Positions 1 through 6,600 of a stretch of DNA of 16,818 nucleotides are shown here, in pieces. The stretch's first letter is position 1, and the number at the start of each line of letters is the position of its first letter. The position numbers and the translations under genes were made by a program. The notes under the pieces were generated by a model that worked only from the letters and a program-made list of their open reading frames with translations, was not told the DNA's origin and searched no databases. Origin of the DNA: RGIG1681 sp045650505 (GTDB taxonomy: Bacteria; Bacillota; Clostridia; Christensenellales; UBA1242); contig JAZRRE010000015.1 of the NCBI GenBank assembly GCA_045650505.1, forward strand, positions 1 through 16,818. Direction: 5' to 3'.

Positions 1-2
1 AA

Positions 3-116
3 CAAACTATATCTCGGTATTTGCTTTGTCAAAGAGAGATATCTTTGACAAATCTTTGTAAAATAGCTAATTATTTTGATGAAGAAATTGACTTTTTGAT
101 AGGGAGAAAAAACTAA
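3..116 (+). CDS. XRE-family HTH transcriptional regulator, C-terminal fragment (5' end outside window)
   Basis: Frame 3 is open from the window edge to a TAA at 114-116 and encodes 37 residues. They follow the end of a Cro/C1-type (XRE) helix-turn-helix domain: TISRY (end of the recognition helix), REISLTNLCKIANYFDEEI (helices 4-5), then the terminal DFLIGRKN. Family members typically read TISRYERG...PSLTTLIKIANYFNVSIDYLIGRK, so the match runs along the whole fragment. XRE proteins bind operator DNA and usually repress phage, mobile-element or stress genes. The protein ends just after the domain, so it is probably a small single-domain repressor of about 65-110 residues. The stop codon lies inside the 5' arm of the terminator that follows. 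The target cannot be inferred from this fragment. Confidence 0.75.
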   Translation, partial: QTISRYLLCQREISLTNLCKIANYFDEEIDFLIGRKN

Positions 117-147
117 AAAAGCACGGCTAAAATTGCCGTGCTTTTTT
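115..147 (+). terminator. Intrinsic terminator of the XRE gene (works in both directions)
   Basis: Arms 115-127 and 135-147 pair over 13 bp, with a GCACGGC core flanked by six A:T pairs and a 7-nt loop. The 3' arm ends in six T. It starts within the TAA stop of the XRE gene. The symmetrical A and T flanks make it usable from either strand. Confidence 0.85.
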
Positions 148-365
148 GTCTTACAATTTTTTTGATTTTTTGCCTTGTGGCAAAAGTTTGACTGTCGTCA
201 AAAAGGTGGGTGTCTAAAATTATATTTATATAGAAACACCTTATACTCGCATGCGCTCGTGGCGTTCGCCGATAAATCGGCTCGGCATCAGGGCAAATTT
301 GAATAAATCAAATTATGCCCCTTGCACGGCTGAAGTCGATAGTTCAAATCATCTAAATCAAACCA
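148..365. other. Gene-free, hairpin-dense element downstream of the tRNA operon
   Basis: I see no credible coding sequence here. The stretch carries at least five separate inverted repeats: 168-174/179-185 (TTTTGCC), 187-192/197-202 (TTTGAC), 208-238 (GTGT..CTA with a bulge), 268-272/277-281 (GCCGA, TAAA loop) and 291-320 (GGGCA plus AATTTGA arms with one bulged A). Positions 245-345 are clearly richer in G and C than the surrounding DNA. The + strand of 316-365 also resembles the 3' half of a tRNA. It could be a structured RNA, a decayed tRNA-linked element or a short dispersed repeat. The sequence alone does not decide. Confidence 0.5.
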
Positions 366-396
366 AAAAGAAAACCACCCCTTTCGGAGTGGTTTT
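364..396 (-). terminator. Intrinsic terminator of the tRNA-Ala/tRNA-Ile operon
   Basis: Arms 371-381 and 386-396 form an 11-bp stem closed by a GAAA tetraloop when read on the - strand. The stem is complete only on the - strand, where one position is a G-U wobble (A-C on +). The - strand continues into CTTTTTGG. It lies 5 bp past the CCA end of tRNA-Ile, so it ends the tRNA transcript. Confidence 0.85.
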
Positions 397-401
397 GTTT
401 T

Positions 402-478
402 TGGTAGGACTGAGAGGACTCGGACCTCCGACCCCCACCTTATCAGGGTGGTGCTCTAACCAACTGAGCTACAGTCCT
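402..478 (-). tRNA. tRNA-Ile (anticodon GAU)
   Basis: The - strand folds as a complete 77-nt tRNA. The acceptor arms AGGACTG/CAGTCCT pair perfectly, the D arm is GCTC...GAGC, the anticodon stem is CCACC/GGTGG around loop CTGATAA (anticodon GAT), the T arm is GGAGG-TCCGAGT-CCTCT, the discriminator is A, and CCA is encoded. It is co-transcribed with tRNA-Ala(UGC), 3 bp upstream. The Ala-Ile pairing is the one often found in rRNA operon spacers, but no rRNA sequence is visible here. Confidence 0.97.
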
Positions 479-481
479 ATA

Positions 482-558
482 TGGTGGAGATAATCGGAAT
501 CGAACCGATGACCTCCTGCTTGCAAGGCAGGCGCTCTAGCCAGCTGAGCTATACCCCC
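482..558 (-). tRNA. tRNA-Ala (anticodon UGC)
   Basis: The - strand gives a full cloverleaf: acceptor GGGGGTA/TATCTCC, including the G3:U70 wobble that identifies tRNA-Ala to alanyl-tRNA synthetase; D arm GCTC...GAGC; anticodon stem CCTGC/GCAGG around CTTGCAA (anticodon TGC); T arm ATCGG-TTCGATT-CCGAT; discriminator A; encoded CCA. It is the first gene of the two-tRNA transcript, 35 bp downstream of the -10 box. Confidence 0.97.
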
Positions 559-592
559 ATATAGTGCCTTTGCTTGCGCAACATGCTCCTAT

Positions 593-621
593 ATAATATC
601 AAACCACATTCACTTTGTAAA
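593..621 (-). promoter_or_regulatory. Promoter of the tRNA-Ala/tRNA-Ile operon
   Basis: On the - strand there is a -35 box TTTACA (616-621), a 17-bp spacer and a -10 box TATTAT (593-598). Transcription would start near 586, leaving a leader of about 28 nt before tRNA-Ala. An AT-rich tract upstream (622-660) could act as an UP element. Confidence 0.75.
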
Positions 622-684
622 TAAATTTTTAAAAATAATTTTAAAATTTTTTATTTATTTTTGTGAAGATTTAAAAGAAAACAT

Positions 685-706
685 AAAACACCCTTCAGGG
701 TGTTTT
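685..706 (-). terminator. Intrinsic terminator of the sugar kinase gene
   Basis: A perfect 9-bp stem, AAAACACCC/GGGTGTTTT, with a 4-nt loop starts 7 bp past the TAA of the kinase. On the - strand it continues into ATGTTTTC, so the T tract is interrupted. It separates the kinase from the tRNA promoter. Confidence 0.75.
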
Positions 707-712
707 GCAAAT

Positions 713-1714
713 TTATTTTGTGTAACCATCTGTTCCACTTTGAAGAAGTGGTGATTCAACAGTTCTATTATAATTTCTTAAAAAATCACTATCTGTTTGA
801 ATGCCAGCATTTTTAGCCGCCTCCATAACCGCACCATAAATTTGCGATTCTTTTGGAAAATGAATTTTAAGTTTCTTTGAAAGTTTTGGTGTTAACTTTT
901 CAGTGAAAATTGGAATTTCGTGGGCAAAAATTCCACCAACCAAACCAACAATTGCAGGGGCATCATTTCCAATGATTTCATAACCCTTATTAATCATATC
1001 AGCAACATTTTGAACTTGCGACTCAATAATTTTGTCAGCAACTTCATCACCAGCACGACAAGCATCAAAAACAATTGGCGCAAGTGATGCCACAAATCTT
1101 GGACCTTTTGCATAAATTTCGCCAAGTGCATCAAACACTTTTGAGCCAAGTTTTGCTTCTAACATTTTTGTAATCATTGTTGGTTTGCCTGTTCCGTTGC
1201 ATTCATTTTTTGCAGCAATAACCGCATCTCTGCCAAAATCGAAACCACTTGCCCCGTTGTCAAATAAATATCCCCAACCACTGAGTTGTGGATTATCAAG
1301 CACAACGCCATCTCTTTTAACCATAACATTTGAGCCTGTGCCAGCAATAACAGCAATTCCATTAGGAGCATTTTTAACCCCAACATTAATTGAGTTTAAA
1401 TCGTCCCCAGCATTTGAAAATGGAATATCTTTAAAATAAGTGTTTTTGAAATAATTATAAATCATTGGCTGATTGTTTCCATTCACGCCACCAGCAAGCC
1501 CAAAGTGAATGCCTGCAAACTCAAGATTATTTTCTTCAGCAATTTTAGCAAAATCTAAAAGTGCCTTTTCTAAAGTTTCAACAGCGGCAGTCAAACCAAC
1601 ACTGTTTATGTTTGTGCCTTCATATTTTTTAACGGCAAGAACTTCGCCTGTTTTAGAAACAAGCATAACTTCAGTTTTTGTTCCACCACCATCAACAGCA
1701 AGCAACACTTCCAT
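713..1714 (-). CDS. BadF/BadG/BcrA/BcrD-type ATPase, probable N-acetylglucosamine (or related sugar) kinase
   Basis: This 333-residue protein belongs to the ASKHA superfamily. Visible motifs are phosphate-1 DGGGTKT (8-14), a phosphate-2-like AGTGSN about residues 125-130, the SGWG...DNGASGFDFGRDA segment typical of BadF/GlcNAc kinase proteins, and the adenosine motif VGGIF in the C-terminal third. Family members phosphorylate amino sugars (GlcNAc, glucosamine, MurNAc) in the cytoplasm or are ATPase activators of radical enzymes. Length and lack of a partner subunit favour a sugar kinase, feeding salvaged cell-wall sugars to glycolysis. The ATG at 1714 is chosen because AAGGAG lies 8 nt upstream; a TTG six bases earlier is too close to it. 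A TATAAT box lies at 1749-1754. The substrate cannot be read from the sequence. Confidence 0.8.
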   Translation of the reverse strand: MEVLLAVDGGGTKTEVMLVSKTGEVLAVKKYEGTNINSVGLTAAVETLEKALLDFAKIAEENNLEFAGIHFGLAGGVNGNNQPMIYNYFKNTYFKDIPFSNAGDDLNSINVGVKNAPNGIAVIAGTGSNVMVKRDGVVLDNPQLSGWGYLFDNGASGFDFGRDAVIAAKNECNGTGKPTMITKMLEAKLGSKVFDALGEIYAKGPRFVASLAPIVFDACRAGDEVADKIIESQVQNVADMINKGYEIIGNDAPAIVGLVGGIFAHEIPIFTEKLTPKLSKKLKIHFPKESQIYGAVMEAAKNAGIQTDSDFLRNYNRTVESPLLQSGTDGYTK

Positions 1715-1748
1715 AAGCAAATCTCCTTAAAAGCTTTATTATGCTTTG

Positions 1749-1754
1749 ATTATA
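1749..1754 (-). promoter_or_regulatory. Candidate -10 box for the sugar kinase gene
   Basis: A perfect TATAAT on the - strand, 34 bp upstream of the chosen ATG. No good -35 box lies 16-18 bp further up, so the promoter may be activator-dependent or weak. No strong terminator separates it from the thioesterase gene, so readthrough may contribute. Confidence 0.4.
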
Positions 1755-1812
1755 CCCTATCAAACAATATATTTCTAGATGATTCTTAAAAATAATTCAT
1801 CTTTAACACAAT

Positions 1813-2520
1813 TTATTTCACAAAAACAGAAAACGCAACTTTGTCAGCATTTTTTCCAACCACAAATTCACCATCTTCGGTTTTTGCAAGTGAAACCACA
1901 ATGTTGTCGCCAAGCACACATTCACTTAAAAAATTGATTTCAAAATGTGAAAACTTTTGATTTGCCACGGCATTTGCTGCAAGCAAAGCATAGTTTGTGT
2001 TGTTCATATGCTTGTTGTGGTCAAGGTCACTAAAGCGAACAGTGTGAATGAAAACTTCTTCAAACGCATCTTCTGCTGGAAGCATAATTTTGCCAAACTT
2101 TTCTGCATAGTTCACATCTTCGCATATCTCACCAACATAGTTCACATTATCGGTTCTTTGCAAACTTCTTGTTTTGGTGTCAATAACGCACCACTTTGAT
2201 GTTCCAATCACAAGCACTTCGCCATCTTCACTCAAAATTTTGAAATCACGGTCAAAATCGATTCTGCCCTTTTCGTGTGGCCAAGTTTCAACAATAACCG
2301 TTTGGTTTGGAACCGGCATTTTTAAAACATCAAATTTAACTCTGCTCAAAATCCAATATAAATTCTTTTTAAGCATATCTTCATAACCCACGCCAATTTC
2401 AACAGCATTAACACCAGCCACATCTTGAAATAAATTCAAAAATGACTTTGCTGAAAGCCTGTCATTTAAATCAAAATAACTGCTATATAAAACAATTTTT
2501 GCACTGTGTTTCATAATCAT
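1813..2520 (-). CDS. Acyl-ACP thioesterase (double hotdog fold)
   Basis: The 235-residue protein fits the bacterial branch of the FatA/FatB acyl-ACP thioesterase family, which hydrolyses acyl-ACP to free fatty acid in the cytoplasm. The N-terminal hotdog half shows YWILSRVKFDVLKMPVPNQ (about 55-73) and VETWP (77-81). The second half carries the active-site region DLDHNKHMNNTNYA (165-178); D167, N169 and H171 correspond to the expected catalytic Asp/Asn/His set. Length matches bacterial members of about 230-250 residues, without the plant transit peptide. The ATG at 2520 follows AGGAG by 9 nt; an upstream in-frame GTG (2538) overlaps this site and is rejected. No fatty-acid synthesis gene is adjacent. 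An extended -10 promoter lies just upstream. Confidence 0.88.
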   Translation of the reverse strand: MIMKHSAKIVLYSSYFDLNDRLSAKSFLNLFQDVAGVNAVEIGVGYEDMLKKNLYWILSRVKFDVLKMPVPNQTVIVETWPHEKGRIDFDRDFKILSEDGEVLVIGTSKWCVIDTKTRSLQRTDNVNYVGEICEDVNYAEKFGKIMLPAEDAFEEVFIHTVRFSDLDHNKHMNNTNYALLAANAVANQKFSHFEINFLSECVLGDNIVVSLAKTEDGEFVVGKNADKVAFSVFVK

Positions 2521-2541
2521 AAAAATTATCTCCTGCACATC

Positions 2542-2550
2542 ATTTTATCA
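2542..2550 (-). promoter_or_regulatory. Extended -10 promoter of the thioesterase gene
   Basis: On the - strand TGA-TAAAAT matches an extended -10 (TGnTATAAT). The region 17 bp upstream is a poor -35 match. The start point would lie near 2535, giving a leader of about 15 nt that contains the AGGAG site. Confidence 0.4.
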
Positions 2551-2586
2551 CAATAAAAACATAAATGCACATGAAAATCAACTTCA

Positions 2587-2627
2587 AAAAGAAAAAGTGA
2601 CAATCAACAAATATTGTTAATTGCCAC
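2587..2627 (-). terminator. Intrinsic terminator of dapB
   Basis: Arms 2597-2609 and 2615-2627 pair over 13 bp on the - strand with two G-U wobbles; on the + strand these are mismatches, which fixes the direction. A 5-nt loop separates the arms and the - strand runs on into TTTTTCTTTT. It lies about 55 bp past the dapB stop. Confidence 0.75.
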
Positions 2628-2682
2628 CAAAAAACTGCAATTTGCACCAAAATTAACACAAATTTTATTAATTTTTAATAAA

Positions 2683-3360
2683 TCAATACCATTTTATGCA
2701 AAATTTATCTTTGATGATATTTTCAAATTCAACCCTTTTATTGTCAATGTTTTGAAACATAAAATCAACTGCTATTTTCACTCCATAAGCAAAAACTTCT
2801 CTTGAAAATGCTGTGTGAGAAAGTTCAAGAAGTTCACTTCCAAAATAAAACGAAATCTTGTGCGAGCCGATTTCCTTTCCACCCCGAAGCGACAGCATTT
2901 GAATTTTTGTGTTTTGCCTTTCTTCAATAAACTTTTCAAGTGAAAGTGCTGTTCCACTTGGAGCATCTTTTTTTGCTCTGTGGTGTTTTTCAAAAATTGC
3001 TATATCATCAATTTTAACTTTCAAAATATTATCAATTGCACATTTTAAAAGCACAACCCCAACTGAAAAGTTTGAACACACCATATATGGCAAGCCGACA
3101 CATAGCCTGTCAATTTGTTTAAGCTGTTCTTTCGACTGACCCGTTGAACCAATGATGAGTGGAACACGCATTTTTGATGCCGCCAGAGCCGATAAAACTG
3201 ACGACTCTGCACTGCCAAAATCAATAATAAAATCAACCTTAAAATCAGCCCAATTTTCGTTTCTTTTTGCCTCAATAATTTCATAATCGTTTTTAAGCAC
3301 TTCGCAAACTGCAGAACCCATTTTTCCTTTCACGCCAACGACCAAAATTTTCTTTTTCAT
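2683..3360 (-). CDS. dapB: 4-hydroxy-tetrahydrodipicolinate reductase
   Basis: DapB reduces hydroxy-tetrahydrodipicolinate to tetrahydrodipicolinate with NAD(P)H, on the route to diaminopimelate (peptidoglycan) and lysine. The 225-residue product shows the Rossmann nucleotide motif GVKGKMG (9-15), IIDFGS (45-50), GSTGQS (71-76), SNFSVG (96-101) and the signature EKHHRAKKDAPSGTA (124-138) with the catalytic His pair 126-127, an adjacent Lys and the substrate-binding SGT. It is shorter than the usual 230-270 residues: the loop between the two nucleotide-binding halves is trimmed and the C-terminus (NIIKDKFCIKWY) is atypical. It stands alone, without dapA or asd. There is no clear Shine-Dalgarno before the ATG, only AAAG 2 nt away. 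It is the only gene here, besides the interrupted giant gene, that ends in TGA. Confidence 0.93.
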   Translation of the reverse strand: MKKKILVVGVKGKMGSAVCEVLKNDYEIIEAKRNENWADFKVDFIIDFGSAESSVLSALAASKMRVPLIIGSTGQSKEQLKQIDRLCVGLPYMVCSNFSVGVVLLKCAIDNILKVKIDDIAIFEKHHRAKKDAPSGTALSLEKFIEERQNTKIQMLSLRGGKEIGSHKISFYFGSELLELSHTAFSREVFAYGVKIAVDFMFQNIDNKRVEFENIIKDKFCIKWY

Positions 3361-3365
3361 ACTTT

Positions 3366-3394
3366 AAAATATTCATTCGCAAAAATTTTGTGCA
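3366..3394 (-). promoter_or_regulatory. Candidate dapB promoter giving a leaderless or near-leaderless mRNA
   Basis: The terminator of the upstream gene ends at 3396, leaving about 35 bp for any dapB promoter. The only arrangement that fits is TGCACA (3389-3394), 17 bp, TATTTT (3366-3371), placing the start point at or next to the ATG (3360). The hexamers are weak matches, so this rests mainly on the lack of space. Readthrough of the terminator is the alternative. Confidence 0.35.
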
Positions 3395-3395
3395 C

Positions 3396-3427
3396 AAAAA
3401 AACACTTGGAGTTTTCCAAGTGTTTTT
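3396..3427 (-). terminator. Intrinsic terminator of the giant lipoprotein gene
   Basis: A perfect 13-bp stem (3398-3410 with 3415-3427, core ACACTTGGA) with a 4-nt loop; the - strand runs out into seven T. It begins 9 bp after the TAA at 3436-3438, not after the TGA at 3676-3678. This supports 3436 as the original end of the gene. Confidence 0.88.
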
Positions 3428-3435
3428 GTTTTATG

Positions 3436-3675
3436 TTAAGCGGCTGTTGTAACAAAGTTGATAACAAATAAATATGTCATATCAATTTCTTGTTTTTCAG
3501 CATCATCATAACCAATAACTTGAAGAGCTACACTATTATCAATAACAGTAAGTGTAACATTTTCAGAAATTGTGTAAACTTCTCCACCTTGAGATATTGT
3601 TGTAACATTAACTGGAGATAATGTATTGCCGTCACTAGCATCAACATAGCCTAAAAGTTCTGTGTTATATTCAAT
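3436..3675 (-). other. In-frame C-terminal continuation of the giant lipoprotein beyond an internal TGA
   Basis: After the TGA at 3676-3678 the same frame stays open for 79 codons to a TAA at 3436-3438, which abuts the terminator. The peptide (IEYNTELLGYVDAS... to ...MTYLFVINFVTTAA) has the same Thr/Val/Asp-rich beta-strand composition as the protein before the stop. It also continues the last C-terminal repeat: SNWLTPDYSFVGYVDG in the previous repeat (Trp2357) aligns with LN*IEYNTELLGYVDAS here, so the stop stands where Trp is expected. The likeliest origin is TGG changed to TGA, either in the organism or as a base error. Readthrough would give 2,580 residues. Confidence 0.75.
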
Positions 3676-6600
3676 TCAATTTAAAGTGAATGTGCTTGCA
3701 CCATTTAAAACAGAAGCATCTAATGTTGCAACAAAGACAACTATTGTTTCATAATCTGTAAGTTCTTCATCTAACACAAACTCACCACTAAAATCAGAGT
3801 AAATTGAAAGAGAGTCTGCAAAATTGTTATAATACATATCAATAACGCATTCAGCACCTGATTCACTTCCAGAACCACCTTGACCAGGGTTTCCTGAATC
3901 TTGGCAAGGTTGTGAAACTGAATCTTTAAGAACTAAATAAATATAAATGTATCTATCATAGTCACTATTTCCGTTGCTATATCGTGCTTCAAGTGCAATT
4001 ACTAAACCAAATTCACCATAATTAGCAAGTCCACCAGCCTTGAGTTCTTGATAATTTTCTCTTGTCCAGCCATCAACATAACCAACAAATGAATAGTCAG
4101 GTGTAAGCCAATTTGAAACATTGATTGTAATGTTTGTTAAATCAATCCAACCTGTTCCAGGTTCACCTTCATAAATAAGTGGACGAACATCTGCTTCTGT
4201 CAAATCAATTCTGGTGTACATGCTTAAGTTTCCAGAATCTTTGAAATAAAATCTGTTGCTATCTGTTGAATATGTTTTGTCATTAAATGAAAGTGAAACA
4301 AAAACATCAGGGTTTGAAGCACCATAAGGTTCATAACCTTGTGGAATGCTGTCTTCAAATGCAAGAATAAACATTGCAGTGCCCATTCCGTCAACGCCAC
4401 CAACAAACATTGCTGCATAGCCAAATTGAACATATGGTTGAACATCAACTTCAAATGAGCCATCAGCCCCAAATTCAATCACTTGTTCATACATATCTTT
4501 AAGCACAAAACCAGGAATTGAACTTGCAATGCTTGTGATTGTAACTTTGCCTGTTTGAGGATTCACAAGTTCAGCATAAGTATGTTTTAAACGAATGTAA
4601 TATGCAGGAAGTGCTTCTTCGAACATAATATCATTTGTTTCTGTTGAATAAACAACTTCGTTTACTTCAATTGAAATTTCAACACCTTCAGGAAGTGGAG
4701 TTTTGAAATTGTATGATGGAATTGTAACGATTCCGCCACCTGAACCACCTTGACCAGGATTTTCTGGTTCATAATCTGGTTCTTGATAAACACCATCAAT
4801 TCTAATTTCGATTGGTTGAATTAAATATTCAATCATTTCAAATGCATAATCAAGAACTTGTTGTGTTAAGTTTACAGAAGCAATATAAAGTTCTGATGCT
4901 CCATTACCATCAAAAGTTAAAGTGATTGTCATTGATGTTGAGTTTGTTGGCTCAAACACTTGAGATTCTGCTTTTGCAGAAGCAATAAATGCATCAAATT
5001 CTGCTCTTGTTGAGATTGTTCCATCTCCAACTTGTTCCATCAAAACATAATATGCATCTGCTGTGAACATTAAATATTCATAAGAGCCTGCAGGACGAGC
5101 ATAACCTTCATAAGCTGTGAATGTTGCATCAGCTGTTATATTAGTGTTTGTGTCACTTTCTTTTACAACTGCATAAGCACCACCAGTAACATAGTTATAG
5201 ATAAGTGTTCCATAATCACCTGCACGGGTTAAATCAAGTGCAACTTGATATGTGCTTGAACCGATTGTAAGTGTGTGATAGTTAAGTCTATCTTCTTTAT
5301 CGCAGAAATAAACTTTAACAACTGTTTCAGGAGAAATTGCACCATTTGGTGTGTTAGGATTTTTAATTTCAAATTCAACATAGTTATATGTTCCATCAGT
5401 TTTAACATCTAATATTGCTTTTCCGTTTTCATAAAGAATTGTTGCGTCTGTGTCAACTTCATAAATCAAATTAGAATAAACTGAAGTGAATGCAAGTTCA
5501 TAAATTGAACCAAGTCCAGCAACTGCACCAATATATGCTTCAATATAGAAATTATCATCATAATTTCCTTGATTATCTGGAAGCATATCGTTGTAAGAAA
5601 CAGCGTCTTCGCTTGTAAAATCTTTTGTTCTTGTTAAATCAACAGAAATATTGCTGTCGTTTGCTGTGATGTTAAGAAAATTATATTCAAAACCTGTAAC
5701 ATTGATTGTGATTGTTTTCACAACAGGCTCACCATTAACATTTCTTGTAATTGTAACTGTGTATGTTCCTGCTTGTTCAAAGTTCATAACGAAATTTGAA
5801 GCCCATTTTTCAATGATTGTGTTGCCTTCAAAATCAACAACAAACAAATCATCTCCATTTGTTGCGATTGTTAAATATTTTGTGTTGTCCCAATTTGTAA
5901 GTGTGATAACATCATCTTCAACAACAATTTCGCACATTGGTGTTTCATTTGTAATCATACCTGTGTTATTAACACCATGACCCAAATAGTCTTGTGCTTG
6001 AACATTATAAATAATTTCAGGATTAACAACATCACCCCCACCTTCACCAGAAGAAGAGGTAACTTCAATAATATATGCTTTTGGTTCATATTCTGCCATA
6101 AAGATTGAGGCAGTTGGCATAATTGTCAATGAATAATAACCGGTTTGGTCAAACACATAGTTTTCGATTCTTCCATAGAACATTTGATATTCAGTTGGAA
6201 TCCAATCATCACCCATACCTTCTAATGAATCGCCAATTCTCATAACAACAAGCATTGCACTTTCATTTTCTGCTGTAACATTTAAGAAATGACCTGTTTT
6301 CATTTGAATATAGCCAAATTCACCAGCATCTATAACTGAACCACCGTCAGCATAAACATTTGCGTTTGTGTTGAAATCAATATCGAATCCAAAGTTTAAG
6401 AGAATATACATAACCAATGGAACAGTTGTTGTTTCAGCTTCACTGCCTTCAGTGTCACCACCAACAGATTCATCACCATCAGTTGTGTATGAATAGTTAA
6501 TAGGTCCAGGGAAAACAACAAATCCGTCATCTGGTTTTTCTTTTAAAGGAATGCGCAAATATGCGTTTCCACCTGAAATTTCAACTGTTCTTAAACTTTC

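Noticed and set aside
251..493. An 80-codon + strand open frame
   Set aside because: It runs antisense through tRNA-Ile and its terminator (the GPPTPTLSGWCSNQLSY part is the reversed tRNA), and has no ribosome site or coding character.
402..558. Part of an rRNA operon spacer
   Set aside because: The Ala-Ile pair is typical of 16S-23S spacers, but the pair has its own promoter and terminator and no rRNA sequence flanks it.
2664..2682. AT-only hairpin right after dapB as its terminator
   Set aside because: Its 7-bp stem is all A:T and has no proper T tract. The GC-containing 13-bp hairpin at 2597-2627 with a T-rich tail is a better terminator.
3676..3678. UGA recoded genome-wide as Trp (code 4) or Gly (code 25)
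   Set aside because: Every other gene reads through in the standard code, Trp is TGG in the genes checked, dapB ends in TGA, and no gene other than the giant one shows internal TGA.
3600..3678. Selenocysteine at the internal TGA
   Set aside because: The position aligns with Trp rather than Cys, I see no bacterial SECIS-like hairpin immediately after the TGA, and surface beta-repeat proteins are not known selenoproteins.
5651..5980. A 109-codon + strand open frame within the giant gene
   Set aside because: It is a shadow of the - strand gene, whose biased codons keep the opposite strand open. It has no ribosome site or recognisable motif.
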